Shown piece after piece: positions 36,406-45,076 of a stretch of DNA of 64,000 nt; the first letter of the stretch is position 1; every line of letters starts with the position of its first letter. Origin of the DNA: Clostridia bacterium (GTDB lineage Bacteria; Bacillota; Clostridia; Oscillospirales; Butyricicoccaceae); the NCBI GenBank assembly GCA_021205365.1, contig JAJPXP010000055.1, forward strand, positions 1 to 64,000. The letters are read 5' to 3'. The notes beneath the pieces were generated by a model. The model searched no databases. It saw only the letters and a program-made list of their open reading frames with translations, and was not told the origin of the DNA. The position numbers and the translations under genes were made by a program.

Positions 36406-36445
36406 TATTATGCTTGCTTGGGATGTTCGGAGATCTGCACATACA

Positions 36446-36494
36446 AACGGCGGCCTGCCATAGTTTGAATCTATGGCAAACCGCTGTTTTTTCG
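36446..36494 (+). terminator. Terminator of the cobalamin-riboswitch operon
   Basis: A long imperfect stem (AACGGCGG..TGCCATAG with CTATGGCA..CCGCTGTT) is followed by TTTTTT. Confidence 0.85.
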
Positions 36495-36498
36495 TATT

Positions 36499-36545
36499 TT
36501 ACCTGGAGCGTGGGATGGCTGTATACTATGTTACGAAAAAACAAA
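36499..36545 (+). promoter_or_regulatory. Possible promoter and inverted repeat for the MetE-like gene
   Basis: TTACCT (36499-36504), a 17-bp spacer and TATACT (36522-36527). TATAC at 36522 and GTATA near 36548 form a short inverted repeat that could be a LysR site; this is weak. Confidence 0.35.
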
Positions 36546-36565
36546 TGTATAAAGGAGATTTTGTT

Positions 36566-37681
36566 ATGAGTGCAACCCATACACCATTTCGTTTTGATTA
36601 TGTAGGCAGTTTCCTGCGGCCAGCTGTTCTGAAAAAAGCCCGCGCTGATTTTGAATCCGGCAAAATCACAAAGCAAGAACTGACGAAGGTTGAAGATGAA
36701 GCCATTCGGGATCTGGTAGCAAAGCAGAAAAAAGCAGGCTATCATGTCATTACCGATGGCGAATTTCGTCGGGCTACCTGGCATCTGGACTTCATGTGGG
36801 GCTTTGACGGTGTAGATCATCACAAAACAACAGATGGCGTTGCTTTCCATGGAGAACCGGCACTGATTGATGATACCTATCTGACGGGTAAAATTTCAGT
36901 GGGACACCATCCGTTTGTAGATCATTACAAATTTGTCAAGGCACTGGAAGATGAAAATACGGTTGCTAAGCAAACAATTCCAGCACCAGCTCAGTTTTTT
37001 CAGCAGATGCTGATTCCGGACAATATCGAGAATACCAGAAAGTATTATCCGACCAATGCGGAACTGATTGAAGATATCGCAGCGGGCTATAAAAAGGTTA
37101 TTCGTGAGTTGTATGATGCAGGCTGCCGTGATATTCAGCTGGACGACTGCACTTGGGGAGCGATTGTCGGTGAAGCGAGTGAAGAACGTTATGCGAAACT
37201 GGGGCAGAGCCTCGAAGAAATTAAGGAACAGCTGCTGACGGTCAACAATCTTGCAATCGAAGGTAAGCCGGATGATCTGACCATCAATACCCATGTCTGC
37301 CGCGGCAACTATCATTCTACTTATTTTTGCAGTGGTGCATATGACTCTGTTGCAGAATTTCTGTTCCAGCGTGAGAATGTAAACGCCTATTATCTGGAAT
37401 ATGATGACGAGCGTTCTGGAAGTTTTGAGCCGCTGCAGTTCGTTTCTGATGACAAAAAAGTTGTATTGGGTCTGATTACAACCAAGTCTCCAGAATTAGA
37501 GGATAAGGATACTATTATTGCACGTATTCATGAAGCAGAGAAGTATATTCCGCTGGACCGGTTGTATCTCAGCCCACAGTGTGGTTTTGCTTCCTGTGAG
37601 ATTGGCAATAAACTGATGGAAGACGAGCAGTGGGCAAAGCTCGCTTTGGTAAAGGAGATTGCAGAAGAAGTTTGGGGATAA
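36566..37681 (+). CDS. Cobalamin-independent methionine synthase family protein (MetE C-terminal / YxjG-like)
   Basis: The 371-residue protein is a single UROD/MetE barrel, half the size of MetE. The opening FDYVGSFLRP, the motif ITDGEFRR near 61-68, zinc-site THVCRGNYHS near 236-245 and LSPQCGFAS near 337-345 place it with YxjG/YxjH and MetE C-terminal proteins. These transfer methyl groups from folate or another donor to a thiol such as homocysteine. The ATG at 36566 has AAAGGAG upstream; an earlier in-frame start crosses the terminator. Confidence 0.88.
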   Translation: MSATHTPFRFDYVGSFLRPAVLKKARADFESGKITKQELTKVEDEAIRDLVAKQKKAGYHVITDGEFRRATWHLDFMWGFDGVDHHKTTDGVAFHGEPALIDDTYLTGKISVGHHPFVDHYKFVKALEDENTVAKQTIPAPAQFFQQMLIPDNIENTRKYYPTNAELIEDIAAGYKKVIRELYDAGCRDIQLDDCTWGAIVGEASEERYAKLGQSLEEIKEQLLTVNNLAIEGKPDDLTINTHVCRGNYHSTYFCSGAYDSVAEFLFQRENVNAYYLEYDDERSGSFEPLQFVSDDKKVVLGLITTKSPELEDKDTIIARIHEAEKYIPLDRLYLSPQCGFASCEIGNKLMEDEQWAKLALVKEIAEEVWG

Positions 37682-37717
37682 CCGAAAGGTTTTCTAAAAT
37701 GTAAAATAATATATTTG

Positions 37718-37766
37718 AAAACTGCGAAGCTGGCGATTTTTCGGGCGTATAGCTTCGCAGTTTTGC
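37718..37766. terminator. Terminator after the MetE-like gene
   Basis: A perfect 14-bp stem AAAACTGCGAAGCT/AGCTTCGCAGTTTT encloses a 19-base loop. Confidence 0.85.
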
Positions 37767-37850
37767 GTATTTCTTCAAATATTTTGTTGGAAAAGGTGCA
37801 AAGTTTGTGGCAGTAATTTCTATTTGAGAAATATTATTTTCATTTGTGGC

Positions 37851-37907
37851 TTGACAAGATTCCCAAAATGATGTAAGCTAATTACGTTAGCTAATCGGAT
37901 TAACTAA
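37851..37907 (+). promoter_or_regulatory. Promoter region and overlapping palindromes of TetR 1
   Basis: TTGACA (37851-37856) is followed 17 bp later by a weak TAAGCT. AGCTAA-N5-TTAGCT (37877-37892) is a perfect inverted repeat. It overlaps a second one, TTAGCTAATC with GATTAACTAA around one central base (37887-37907, one mismatch). Both lie where a repressor would block the regulator's own promoter. Confidence 0.6.
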
Positions 37908-37934
37908 AAAGACAGCAGGAAAGGAGTGGGATAT

Positions 37935-38558
37935 ATGCCGCGGGATAAGACCTCCAGCCATGAAAAAATTGTCAAAGCAGCTATGAAGGAGTTTCGGAAA
38001 AAGGGCTTTGAGCAGGCCTCTATGAAGGCTGTGGCCGACGCGGTGGGAATGACCTCGGCAGCACTGTATCGCCATTTTGCCAACAAACAAGATATGTTCG
38101 CGGCACTGGTGCAGCCAGCCGTTGATGCACTGGATGATTGGAGGAAGAAACACATTGCTTCCAGCTACGACGTGCTGGAGCAAGGAGGTTCCGAAGTCAT
38201 GTGGGATTTTGAAGCCGACATGAGCGATGTGCGTATTGTATTGGACGTCATGTATCAGCAGCCGGAGGCCTTTTATCTGCTGCTGTACTGTGCCGCAGGC
38301 ACACCCTATGAGGGACTTGTCCATGACATGACGGAAGAAAGCACGGACGAAATGATGCACTTTTTGCAGGATTGCAAGGCGCGAGGACTCGCTGTGCGCG
38401 AAGTCCAGCGGGACGAAATGCATATGCTGGTCAGCGCCTATAACGCTGCGATGCTCCAGCCCATCGAGCACGGCTATGATAAGGCGGACGCGGAACGCTA
38501 TTTGAAAACGATTATGGATTTCTTTACACCGGGCTGGCGGATGATTACCGGACTGTAA
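37935..38558 (+). CDS. TetR family regulator of module 1
   Basis: The 207-residue protein has an N-terminal TetR helix-turn-helix (MKAVADAVGMTSAALYRHFANK) and an effector domain with FYLLLYCAAGTPYEG near 118-132. The segment C-x2-GT-x-Y is shared by all three TetR proteins of this array. The ATG at 37935 has AAGGAG eight bases upstream. It stands alone before a hairpin and the first ABC pair, and probably represses itself and that pair until a ligand binds. Confidence 0.9.
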   Translation: MPRDKTSSHEKIVKAAMKEFRKKGFEQASMKAVADAVGMTSAALYRHFANKQDMFAALVQPAVDALDDWRKKHIASSYDVLEQGGSEVMWDFEADMSDVRIVLDVMYQQPEAFYLLLYCAAGTPYEGLVHDMTEESTDEMMHFLQDCKARGLAVREVQRDEMHMLVSAYNAAMLQPIEHGYDKADAERYLKTIMDFFTPGWRMITGL

Positions 38559-38559
38559 T

Positions 38560-38586
38560 AAGAGGGGAAAGGGTTCCCCTTTTATT
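38560..38586 (+). terminator. Hairpin between TetR 1 and ABC A1
   Basis: AAGAGGGGAA pairs with TTCCCCTTTT (one G-T pair) around an AGGG-containing loop and ends in a T run. It starts two bases after the TetR stop codon and would limit read-through into the ABC genes. Confidence 0.75.
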
Positions 38587-38595
38587 GAGGAATTG

Positions 38596-38613
38596 AGTTA
38601 GCGATAACTAACT
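38596..38613 (+). promoter_or_regulatory. GTTAGC-type palindrome ahead of ABC A1
   Basis: AGTTAGC-GATA-ACTAACT (6 of 7 positions paired) lies immediately before the RBS AAGGAG. The same element occurs ahead of ABC A3 and A4. Confidence 0.6.
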
Positions 38614-38628
38614 AAGGAGATGAATATT

Positions 38629-40392
38629 ATGCGTAACAAAACCGAAAAAAACCGTTCTGCAGCCTCCTGGTTGGCAGAGCTGGCAGGCCCACGTGCAGTG
38701 GAATATCTGCTCAGCGTGCTGGTCGCATTAGCTGGTGTGGCTTGTTCGCTGGTGCCGTACTTTATTATGATCGAACTGATCGGTGCTCTCGTGGGAGGCA
38801 CAGCAGATAAGACGTGGTGCCTCAATCGCTGCCTTGCCATGGGGCTGTGGTGGGTGCTGCGCTATGTATTGCACGCGGTTTCTACGACACTATCCCACCA
38901 TGCCACTTTTCATGTGCTGGCGAATACGCGGGTGCGCCTGATGGATAAGCTGACAACGCTGCCTTTGGGCACGGTGCTGGAAAAATCCTCTGGATCGTAC
39001 AAGAATATTATCGTGGAACGGGTGGATTCTATTGAGACGACCCTTGCCCATATCGTGCCTGAGATGACCTCCAACATCGTGGGAGCAATTGCCGTACTGG
39101 TGCTGCTGTTCCGGGTGGACTGGCGCATGGGGCTGGCAACGCTGATCGTCTTGCCGCTGGGTGTCTTGTGTTTCATGTCCATGTTCAACGGCTATGAGGT
39201 AAAATTCCAGCGCGCCGTAAACTCCACCAAAGCGCTGAATGATACAGCGGTGGAATATATTAACGGCATTGAGGTCATCAAGGCCTTTGGACAGTCCAAG
39301 ACCAGCTATGCCAAATTTGTTTCGGCAGCAAAGGAGGGGGCAGATTGCTTTATTGAGTGGATGCGGAGCTGTCTGTTTGGCCAGTCCGCTGGTATGGCGA
39401 TTTTTCCGTCTACACTGCTCGGCATTCTTCCTGTGGGCTGCCTGCTGTTTATGAACGGTTCGTTGACGGCGGAAACCTTTATTGCAGTGATTGTCCTTTC
39501 CTTCGGTGTTATGCAGCCGCTCGTTACGGCTTATTCCTTTACTGATGATCTGGCCCAAGTAGGAACCATTATAGGCGAGGTCGCCGTTGTACTCTCGGGC
39601 AAAGACCTACGGCGTCCTGATGCCGCACAGGCACTGCCTAAGGACAATGCCATTGAGCTGAATGACGTTCACTTTGCCTATCATGAAAAGGAAGTGCTGC
39701 ACGGCGTCAGCCTGCGCATTGAACCGGGCACGGTCAACGCGCTGGTTGGACCATCTGGCAGCGGTAAATCCACGATTGCAAGGCTGATTGCTTCATTGTG
39801 GGATGTAGATGCCGGCAGCATTACGTTGGGCGGTGTGGATATCCGCACGCTGCCACTAAAAGTATGCACAGACCGTATTGCTTATGTATCTCAGGACAAT
39901 TACCTCTTTGATCTTTCTGTGATGGATAACATTCGCATGGGACGCAAGGGTGCGACCGATCAGGAAGTCATAACTGCGGCAAAAGCATGCGGCTGCCACG
40001 ACTTTATTATGAGCTTGGAAAACGGTTATCAGACGATTTGCGGTTCCTCCGGCGGGCATCTGTCCGGCGGCGAGCGCCAGCGTATTTCCATTGCCCGGGC
40101 CATGCTAAAGGATGCACCGGTGGTTATTTTGGATGAGGCAACTTCGTACACAGATCCGGAGAACGAGGCGGTTATCCAGTCTGCTTTGGCGCGGCTGATT
40201 CAAGGGAAAACGCTGCTGGTCATCGCACACCGTCTGTCCACGGTAGTGGATGCAGATTGTATCTTTGTGGTAAAAGACGGCAACATTGCCGCGCAGGGTA
40301 CTCAGGCAGAGCTGCTGGAATCCTGCCCGCTGTATAAGGAAATGTGGGAAGCTCACATGAGCGTAAAAGACGACAATGGGGAGGTGGCATAA
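38629..40392 (+). CDS. ABC transporter permease/ATPase, subunit A1
   Basis: This 587-residue half-transporter has six transmembrane helices (about 20-300) and a nucleotide-binding domain. Walker A GPSGSGKST is near 373, signature LSGGERQ near 478, Walker B VVILDEATS near 497 and H-loop AHRLS near 531; all are intact. The transmembrane part carries the A-lineage motifs SHHATFH near 90 and LAHIVPE near 139-145. The ATG at 38629 is preferred to 38620, which sits on the RBS. The B1 gene starts at the next base after its stop, so A1/B1 should form a heterodimer. Confidence 0.93.
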   Translation: MRNKTEKNRSAASWLAELAGPRAVEYLLSVLVALAGVACSLVPYFIMIELIGALVGGTADKTWCLNRCLAMGLWWVLRYVLHAVSTTLSHHATFHVLANTRVRLMDKLTTLPLGTVLEKSSGSYKNIIVERVDSIETTLAHIVPEMTSNIVGAIAVLVLLFRVDWRMGLATLIVLPLGVLCFMSMFNGYEVKFQRAVNSTKALNDTAVEYINGIEVIKAFGQSKTSYAKFVSAAKEGADCFIEWMRSCLFGQSAGMAIFPSTLLGILPVGCLLFMNGSLTAETFIAVIVLSFGVMQPLVTAYSFTDDLAQVGTIIGEVAVVLSGKDLRRPDAAQALPKDNAIELNDVHFAYHEKEVLHGVSLRIEPGTVNALVGPSGSGKSTIARLIASLWDVDAGSITLGGVDIRTLPLKVCTDRIAYVSQDNYLFDLSVMDNIRMGRKGATDQEVITAAKACGCHDFIMSLENGYQTICGSSGGHLSGGERQRISIARAMLKDAPVVILDEATSYTDPENEAVIQSALARLIQGKTLLVIAHRLSTVVDADCIFVVKDGNIAAQGTQAELLESCPLYKEMWEAHMSVKDDNGEVA

Positions 40393-42126
40393 ATGCTTCA
40401 AACGCTAAAAAAATTCTTTGCTTTCTGCGGGGAAGAGAACCGTAAAATGTTTATGGCTTCCATCTGGCTGGGAGTCCTCAGCGCCATCTGCTCCGCCATG
40501 CGCATTCCGGCTGCCTATATTGTGATCCGGGCGCTGCTGGAAAACAATATAACCATGACTACGCTTTGGACGAGTTTGGCTATCATTGTTGGCTCTGTTA
40601 TTGTTACCATTCTCATCAATATGAAATCAACCATGCTGCAAACCCGGGGCGGCTATCGTACCTGCGCCAACAAACGCATCGAAATTGCAGAGCATCTGCG
40701 CTACCTGCCGATGGGCTGGTTTAATGCAAACAGTCTGGGAGAAGTTACCTCTGTCACCACGAATACCATGGAGAATATGTCTAATGTGGCAACCCGTGTG
40801 GTAATGATTACGACCCGCGGTTTCCTGACCACTGCCATCATTGCTGTTATGATACTTTTGTATGATTGGCGGGTTGGCCTGATTACGCTGGCGGGTCTAT
40901 TGGTGTTCATGGGTATCAATACACTGATGCAGCGGAAGGAACAAGCTGTATCCCAGCGCAAGATGGATGCGGATGAACGTCTGGTAGCAAAGGTGTTGGA
41001 ATATGTACAGGGCATTGCAGAGGTAAAGAATTTTGATTTGACGAAGGATACTACCACACAGGTGCACGGTGCCGTAGAAGAATGCAGGAAAGCAGCCTTT
41101 GCTATGGAGCTGCCCTCGGTAGCGTTTATCTTCTTGCAATTCATTGCAAATAAATTTACAGGTGTAGCGGTGTGCACTGCAGCGCTGGTTTTCTGGTTCA
41201 ATGGCACAATGCCGCTGGCAAACTGCTTATTAATGCTGATTTGCTCCTTTATTCTGTTTGAGCAGCTGGACAGCGCAGGCAGTTTTTCCACACTGTTCCG
41301 CTCCATTGATATCGGTGTAGAAAAGGCAAACGCGATTTTGAATGTGGAGCCTATGGATATTGACGGCAGACCAATTGTACCGGAAAACTGTGATATTACA
41401 CTGGAACATGTGGATTTTTCTTATGAGCAGAAGAAAATTCTGAATGATGTATCCCTGACGATTCCCGAGAAGACAACAGTGGCAATCGTCGGTCCCAGCG
41501 GTAGTGGAAAGACTACGCTTTGCAACCTAATGGCCCGTTTTTGGGATGTGCAGGGGGGCAGAGTCACACTGGGCGGTCAGGATGTCAAGGATTACAGTTA
41601 CGACAGCCTAATCCGTAATTTTTCCTTTGTGTTCCAGCGTACGTATCTGTTCTCCGATACCATTGCCAACAACATCCGTTTCGGTAAGCCAGGGGCTTCC
41701 ATAGACGAAGTGATCACTGCTGCCCAAAAGGCACGTTGTCACAATTTCATTATGGCATTGCCGGATGGCTATGACACGGTGATCGGAGAAGGCGGTGCTT
41801 CCATCTCGGGCGGCGAACGCCAGCGCATCGCCATTGCCCGTGCTATCATGAAGGATGCCCCGATCATTGTTCTGGATGAGGCAACGGCGAATGTTGACCC
41901 AGAAAATGAGAAGGAATTGATGGAAGCAATCCGTGAGCTGACCCACGACAAGACGGTCATTATGATTGCCCACCGTTTGAAAACAGTACGAAATGCCGAC
42001 TGCATTTTTGTCGTGGATGGCGGCAAGATCGTTCAACAGGGCACCCATGACGAGCTAGTGAAGCAGGATGGTATCTACCGCCACTTTGTAGTGGAGCGCA
42101 GACAGGCCGCTGGCTGGAAAGTATAA
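40393..42126 (+). CDS. ABC transporter permease/ATPase, subunit B1
   Basis: The 577-residue half-transporter has six transmembrane helices, Walker A GPSGSGKTT near 367, signature ISGGERQ near 470, Walker B IIVLDEATAN and H-loop AHRLK, so the ATPase site is complete. Unlike A1 it lacks LAHxxPE; the equivalent place reads VTTNTMENM. RBS GGGGAGGTG lies inside the end of A1. It closes module 1 before a bidirectional terminator. Confidence 0.93.
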   Translation: MLQTLKKFFAFCGEENRKMFMASIWLGVLSAICSAMRIPAAYIVIRALLENNITMTTLWTSLAIIVGSVIVTILINMKSTMLQTRGGYRTCANKRIEIAEHLRYLPMGWFNANSLGEVTSVTTNTMENMSNVATRVVMITTRGFLTTAIIAVMILLYDWRVGLITLAGLLVFMGINTLMQRKEQAVSQRKMDADERLVAKVLEYVQGIAEVKNFDLTKDTTTQVHGAVEECRKAAFAMELPSVAFIFLQFIANKFTGVAVCTAALVFWFNGTMPLANCLLMLICSFILFEQLDSAGSFSTLFRSIDIGVEKANAILNVEPMDIDGRPIVPENCDITLEHVDFSYEQKKILNDVSLTIPEKTTVAIVGPSGSGKTTLCNLMARFWDVQGGRVTLGGQDVKDYSYDSLIRNFSFVFQRTYLFSDTIANNIRFGKPGASIDEVITAAQKARCHNFIMALPDGYDTVIGEGGASISGGERQRIAIARAIMKDAPIIVLDEATANVDPENEKELMEAIRELTHDKTVIMIAHRLKTVRNADCIFVVDGGKIVQQGTHDELVKQDGIYRHFVVERRQAAGWKV

Positions 42127-42133
42127 TAAAGAA

Positions 42134-42176
42134 AAGAACCGTGTGATATGTTTTTACACATATCACACGGTTCTTA
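42134..42176. terminator. Bidirectional terminator of modules 1 and 2
   Basis: A near-perfect 18-bp stem AAGAACCGTGTGATATGT/ACATATCACACGGTTCTT lies between the convergent B1 and AraC genes. Confidence 0.9.
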
Positions 42177-42191
42177 GTTTGCAGAAGGGGA

Positions 42192-43190
42192 CTATGGATT
42201 CCCGTTGGAATTATGTAGGGATGTCTTTCGTTCCTGCATCATTTTTCGATATTCTAATGGCAGGATACCTTTGGTCTTACGGAACAGCTCAGCAAAGTGC
42301 CCCGCTGCCGTGTAGCCTACCGCTTTTGCTATTTCTCCCACGGGTAGATCGGTATAGGCCAGCAGATGTTCCGCTTGATCGATGCGCACCCGTTGGATAT
42401 AGTCAGCCACAGTACAGCCGAAATGGGTTTTGAAGCATCGCTTCAGTTTTGTGGTTCCCATACAGGCGATTTTTGCCAGCATTTCGATGGAAAGTTGATC
42501 GGCATAATGGTCGCCGATGTAGGATGCCAGGCTATGAAGCATAGCCTGATCCGCATCAGGAAGCCGGATAATTTTTCTTTCGTTCAGTTTTCTGTGCCGT
42601 TCAAAAACAAGGGACAGCGCTTCCGCAGCCTTTGCGTCGTAATGCAGGGTTGCAGGCAGCCCTTCTCCCTGGTAGTGCCACAGCTGCTTCAGAAGCTGCG
42701 TCATTTCAGGGAAATCTGCGGTTTCGTCAATACTGCGGAAAGCATCCGTAGGGCTTTGGTAGAGATCGCCAAACTGTTCCTTCAGATAGGACTCATAATA
42801 GGCGGGGCGATATTCGATACCGATGGATCGGATGGGTACATTCCGATGGATCAGGGCACGAAACGGTTCATAGCCGCCCAGAAAGCTCTTGACCACATGG
42901 CAGTTTAATTTCCGATAAGGACTCAGCTCTTCTCCGGAAATGGATGCATACCAGGTTACGCTCAGGGATTCCGGAATCCGCATATCCAACACAGTGTCTT
43001 CCCGGAACCAGAAGTCGTGAATTTTAATATTATACCGGTCACCTGCTTCATAAAACCAATAATAGCCGTCTCCGCCCTCTGCAGTCAATTTCCAGCATTC
43101 TCCCTCTGGGGGAAAGCCTTCTGGAACGGCACAGGGTTTAAAGTGCATTTCTTCAAACAGATTACGATAGTAGTTTTCTTTCGTTTTCAT
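42192..43190 (-). CDS. AraC family regulator of module 2
   Basis: The 332-residue protein has an N-terminal sensor region (about 1-220) and a C-terminal AraC DNA-binding domain (LSIEMLAKIACMGTTKLKRCFK, EIAKAVGYTAAGHFAELFRK). The overall pattern resembles the PchR/YbtA branch of AraC regulators, some of which sense siderophores. It is divergent from ABC A2 across 125 bp and likely activates that pair. RBS AGGAGG lies seven bases upstream. Confidence 0.9.
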   Translation of the reverse strand: MKTKENYYRNLFEEMHFKPCAVPEGFPPEGECWKLTAEGGDGYYWFYEAGDRYNIKIHDFWFREDTVLDMRIPESLSVTWYASISGEELSPYRKLNCHVVKSFLGGYEPFRALIHRNVPIRSIGIEYRPAYYESYLKEQFGDLYQSPTDAFRSIDETADFPEMTQLLKQLWHYQGEGLPATLHYDAKAAEALSLVFERHRKLNERKIIRLPDADQAMLHSLASYIGDHYADQLSIEMLAKIACMGTTKLKRCFKTHFGCTVADYIQRVRIDQAEHLLAYTDLPVGEIAKAVGYTAAGHFAELFRKTKGILPLEYRKMMQERKTSLHNSNGNP

Positions 43191-43315
43191 GGATTTTCCT
43201 CCTGTTCGAATCGGACGTTTCCATACTCGAAAAAGACCAATCCCTGTGGGACATATTGTATCAAAAAAAGATTGGATTTACAATACAGGAAGAAAAAACG
43301 GAAGGAGTGATCTCT

Positions 43316-45076
43316 ATGAAGTCCGATAAAAAAGGATTTTCACTGCTGATGAAATGGGCGGGCAGAGACAGATGGTATATCTATGCAGCTGTCCTGCTGG
43401 CATTGGTTTCAAGCATCAGCGCCATTGTACCATATTTTGCTTTTTACAGAATTATTGATGCGGTGGCCCTGGGAACCTGCAGCTTTCTTTTTGCGCTGAA
43501 ATGGGCGGCAATTGTGCTGATTACAACGGCAGTGCGGGTATGCTGCAATCTGGCAGCCAGCCTGTCATCGCACCGCGGCGCGTATAATACGTTATTCCGG
43601 GTACGCTGCATGGTGACAGAGCATATGGCAAAAATGCCGCTGGGGGCTTTGAATGAGCGCAGCACAGGGGAAATCAAGTATGTGATGAATGAAAGTATTG
43701 AGAAGCTGGAGCTGTTTTTGGCCCATAACCTGCCTGAATTGGTGCTTTACCTGTCTGGCCCCATCGTGATGTTTCTTTATCTGCTGATGGTAAACGTACC
43801 GCTGGCTTTGGTAAGCATAGTGCCGCTGGTTTTGGTTGTTCTGGTGATGGTCGTTATGTTTTGGCGCTTCTCCAAGTTCATGCCGCAAGTGAATTCTGCC
43901 AGTGGAAACCTGTCAAGTTCTATCAACGAATATGTAAACGGTATGCGGCTCATTAAGGCATATAACATGGGAGCACAGTCTTTCAAAAAGTATTCCTCAG
44001 CCATTGATGAGCAGCACAGGATGTGGGGGGAAATCTCCATAGCTACAGGTCCGCTGTATGCGGCTTATGTGGTATTGCTGGAATGCGGCATTTTGTTCCT
44101 TGTGCCTCTGGGCGGGTATTTGTTTGTCCATGGCTCTATCACCGCAGGCGTATTGTTGCTGTTTGCATTTGTTGGCACGCAGTACCTGACAGACATTCGC
44201 CCCTTACAGGAGCTGGCTTCCAATTTGTCTTATGTACTCAACGGCGTAAAGCAGGTTGGAGAGATTTTGGATACGCCAATTTTCGGTGCGGGTAAAGCAT
44301 TTCCCGAACGGCATGATATTGAAATCAGGGATGTCTCCTTTGCATATATCAAGGATACGCCAGTTTTGGAACATTGCAATCTCAAAATAGCCCATGGCGA
44401 GAGGATGGCTTTTGTGGGCGAATCCGGTGCAGGAAAAACAACACTGGTACAGCTGATCTCACGATTTTACGATGTAACAGAGGGGACGATTCACATTGGC
44501 GGCATTGACGTCAGAGACATTGATTATGAGCAACTTTTGCAGAATATCTCGGTTGTGTTCCAACAGAGCTTCCTGACACGGGGCAGTGTATTTGAGAATA
44601 TTGCCATGGGAGACGACAGAGCGACATTGGAACAGGTGCGTGCGGCAGCAAAAGAAGCGCAGATTGATGATTTTATTATGTCACTGCCGGATGGCTATGA
44701 GACAAAAGTAGGAGGTTATGGTACACGCTTTTCCGGCGGACAGAAGCAGCGTATCTGCATCGCCCGGGCCATTCTTAAAAATGCGCCGATTCTCATTCTG
44801 GATGAAGCTACCAGTGCGGCCGATCCGGAAAATCAGGTGGAGATTGACCGGGCCATTGAGAATCTATGCCGGGGCAAGACAGTCATTATTGTGGCACACC
44901 GGCTGGGCATTGTCCAAAGCTGCGACCGCATCGCTGTGGTAGAAGGAAATGGTATCAGCCGAGTAGGCAGTTTTGCCGATATGAAGGAGAACAGCCCGTA
45001 TTTCGCCAAGGCATGGCGGGATTACAACGCTGCCCGGAATATCTGCTACAGCCTGAAGGGAGGGGAAAGCGCATGA
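43316..45076 (+). CDS. ABC transporter permease/ATPase, subunit A2
   Basis: The 586-residue half-transporter has six transmembrane helices. The A-lineage motif LAHNLPE is at 135-141, with SSHRGAY just before. Walker A GESGAGKTT is near 369, the signature FSGGQKQ (Gln in place of Glu) near 471, Walker B LILDEATSA and H-loop AHRLG. The ATG at 43316 has GAAGGAG upstream; an earlier frame start at 43256 lacks one. It ends in an ATGA overlap with B2. Confidence 0.92.
   Translation: MKSDKKGFSLLMKWAGRDRWYIYAAVLLALVSSISAIVPYFAFYRIIDAVALGTCSFLFALKWAAIVLITTAVRVCCNLAASLSSHRGAYNTLFRVRCMVTEHMAKMPLGALNERSTGEIKYVMNESIEKLELFLAHNLPELVLYLSGPIVMFLYLLMVNVPLALVSIVPLVLVVLVMVVMFWRFSKFMPQVNSASGNLSSSINEYVNGMRLIKAYNMGAQSFKKYSSAIDEQHRMWGEISIATGPLYAAYVVLLECGILFLVPLGGYLFVHGSITAGVLLLFAFVGTQYLTDIRPLQELASNLSYVLNGVKQVGEILDTPIFGAGKAFPERHDIEIRDVSFAYIKDTPVLEHCNLKIAHGERMAFVGESGAGKTTLVQLISRFYDVTEGTIHIGGIDVRDIDYEQLLQNISVVFQQSFLTRGSVFENIAMGDDRATLEQVRAAAKEAQIDDFIMSLPDGYETKVGGYGTRFSGGQKQRICIARAILKNAPILILDEATSAADPENQVEIDRAIENLCRGKTVIIVAHRLGIVQSCDRIAVVEGNGISRVGSFADMKENSPYFAKAWRDYNAARNICYSLKGGESA

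Noticed and set aside
44866..45072. N-terminal extension of ABC B2 into A2
   Set aside because: It overlaps the conserved A2 ATPase domain, whereas the ATGA overlap at 45073 gives a normal half-transporter start.
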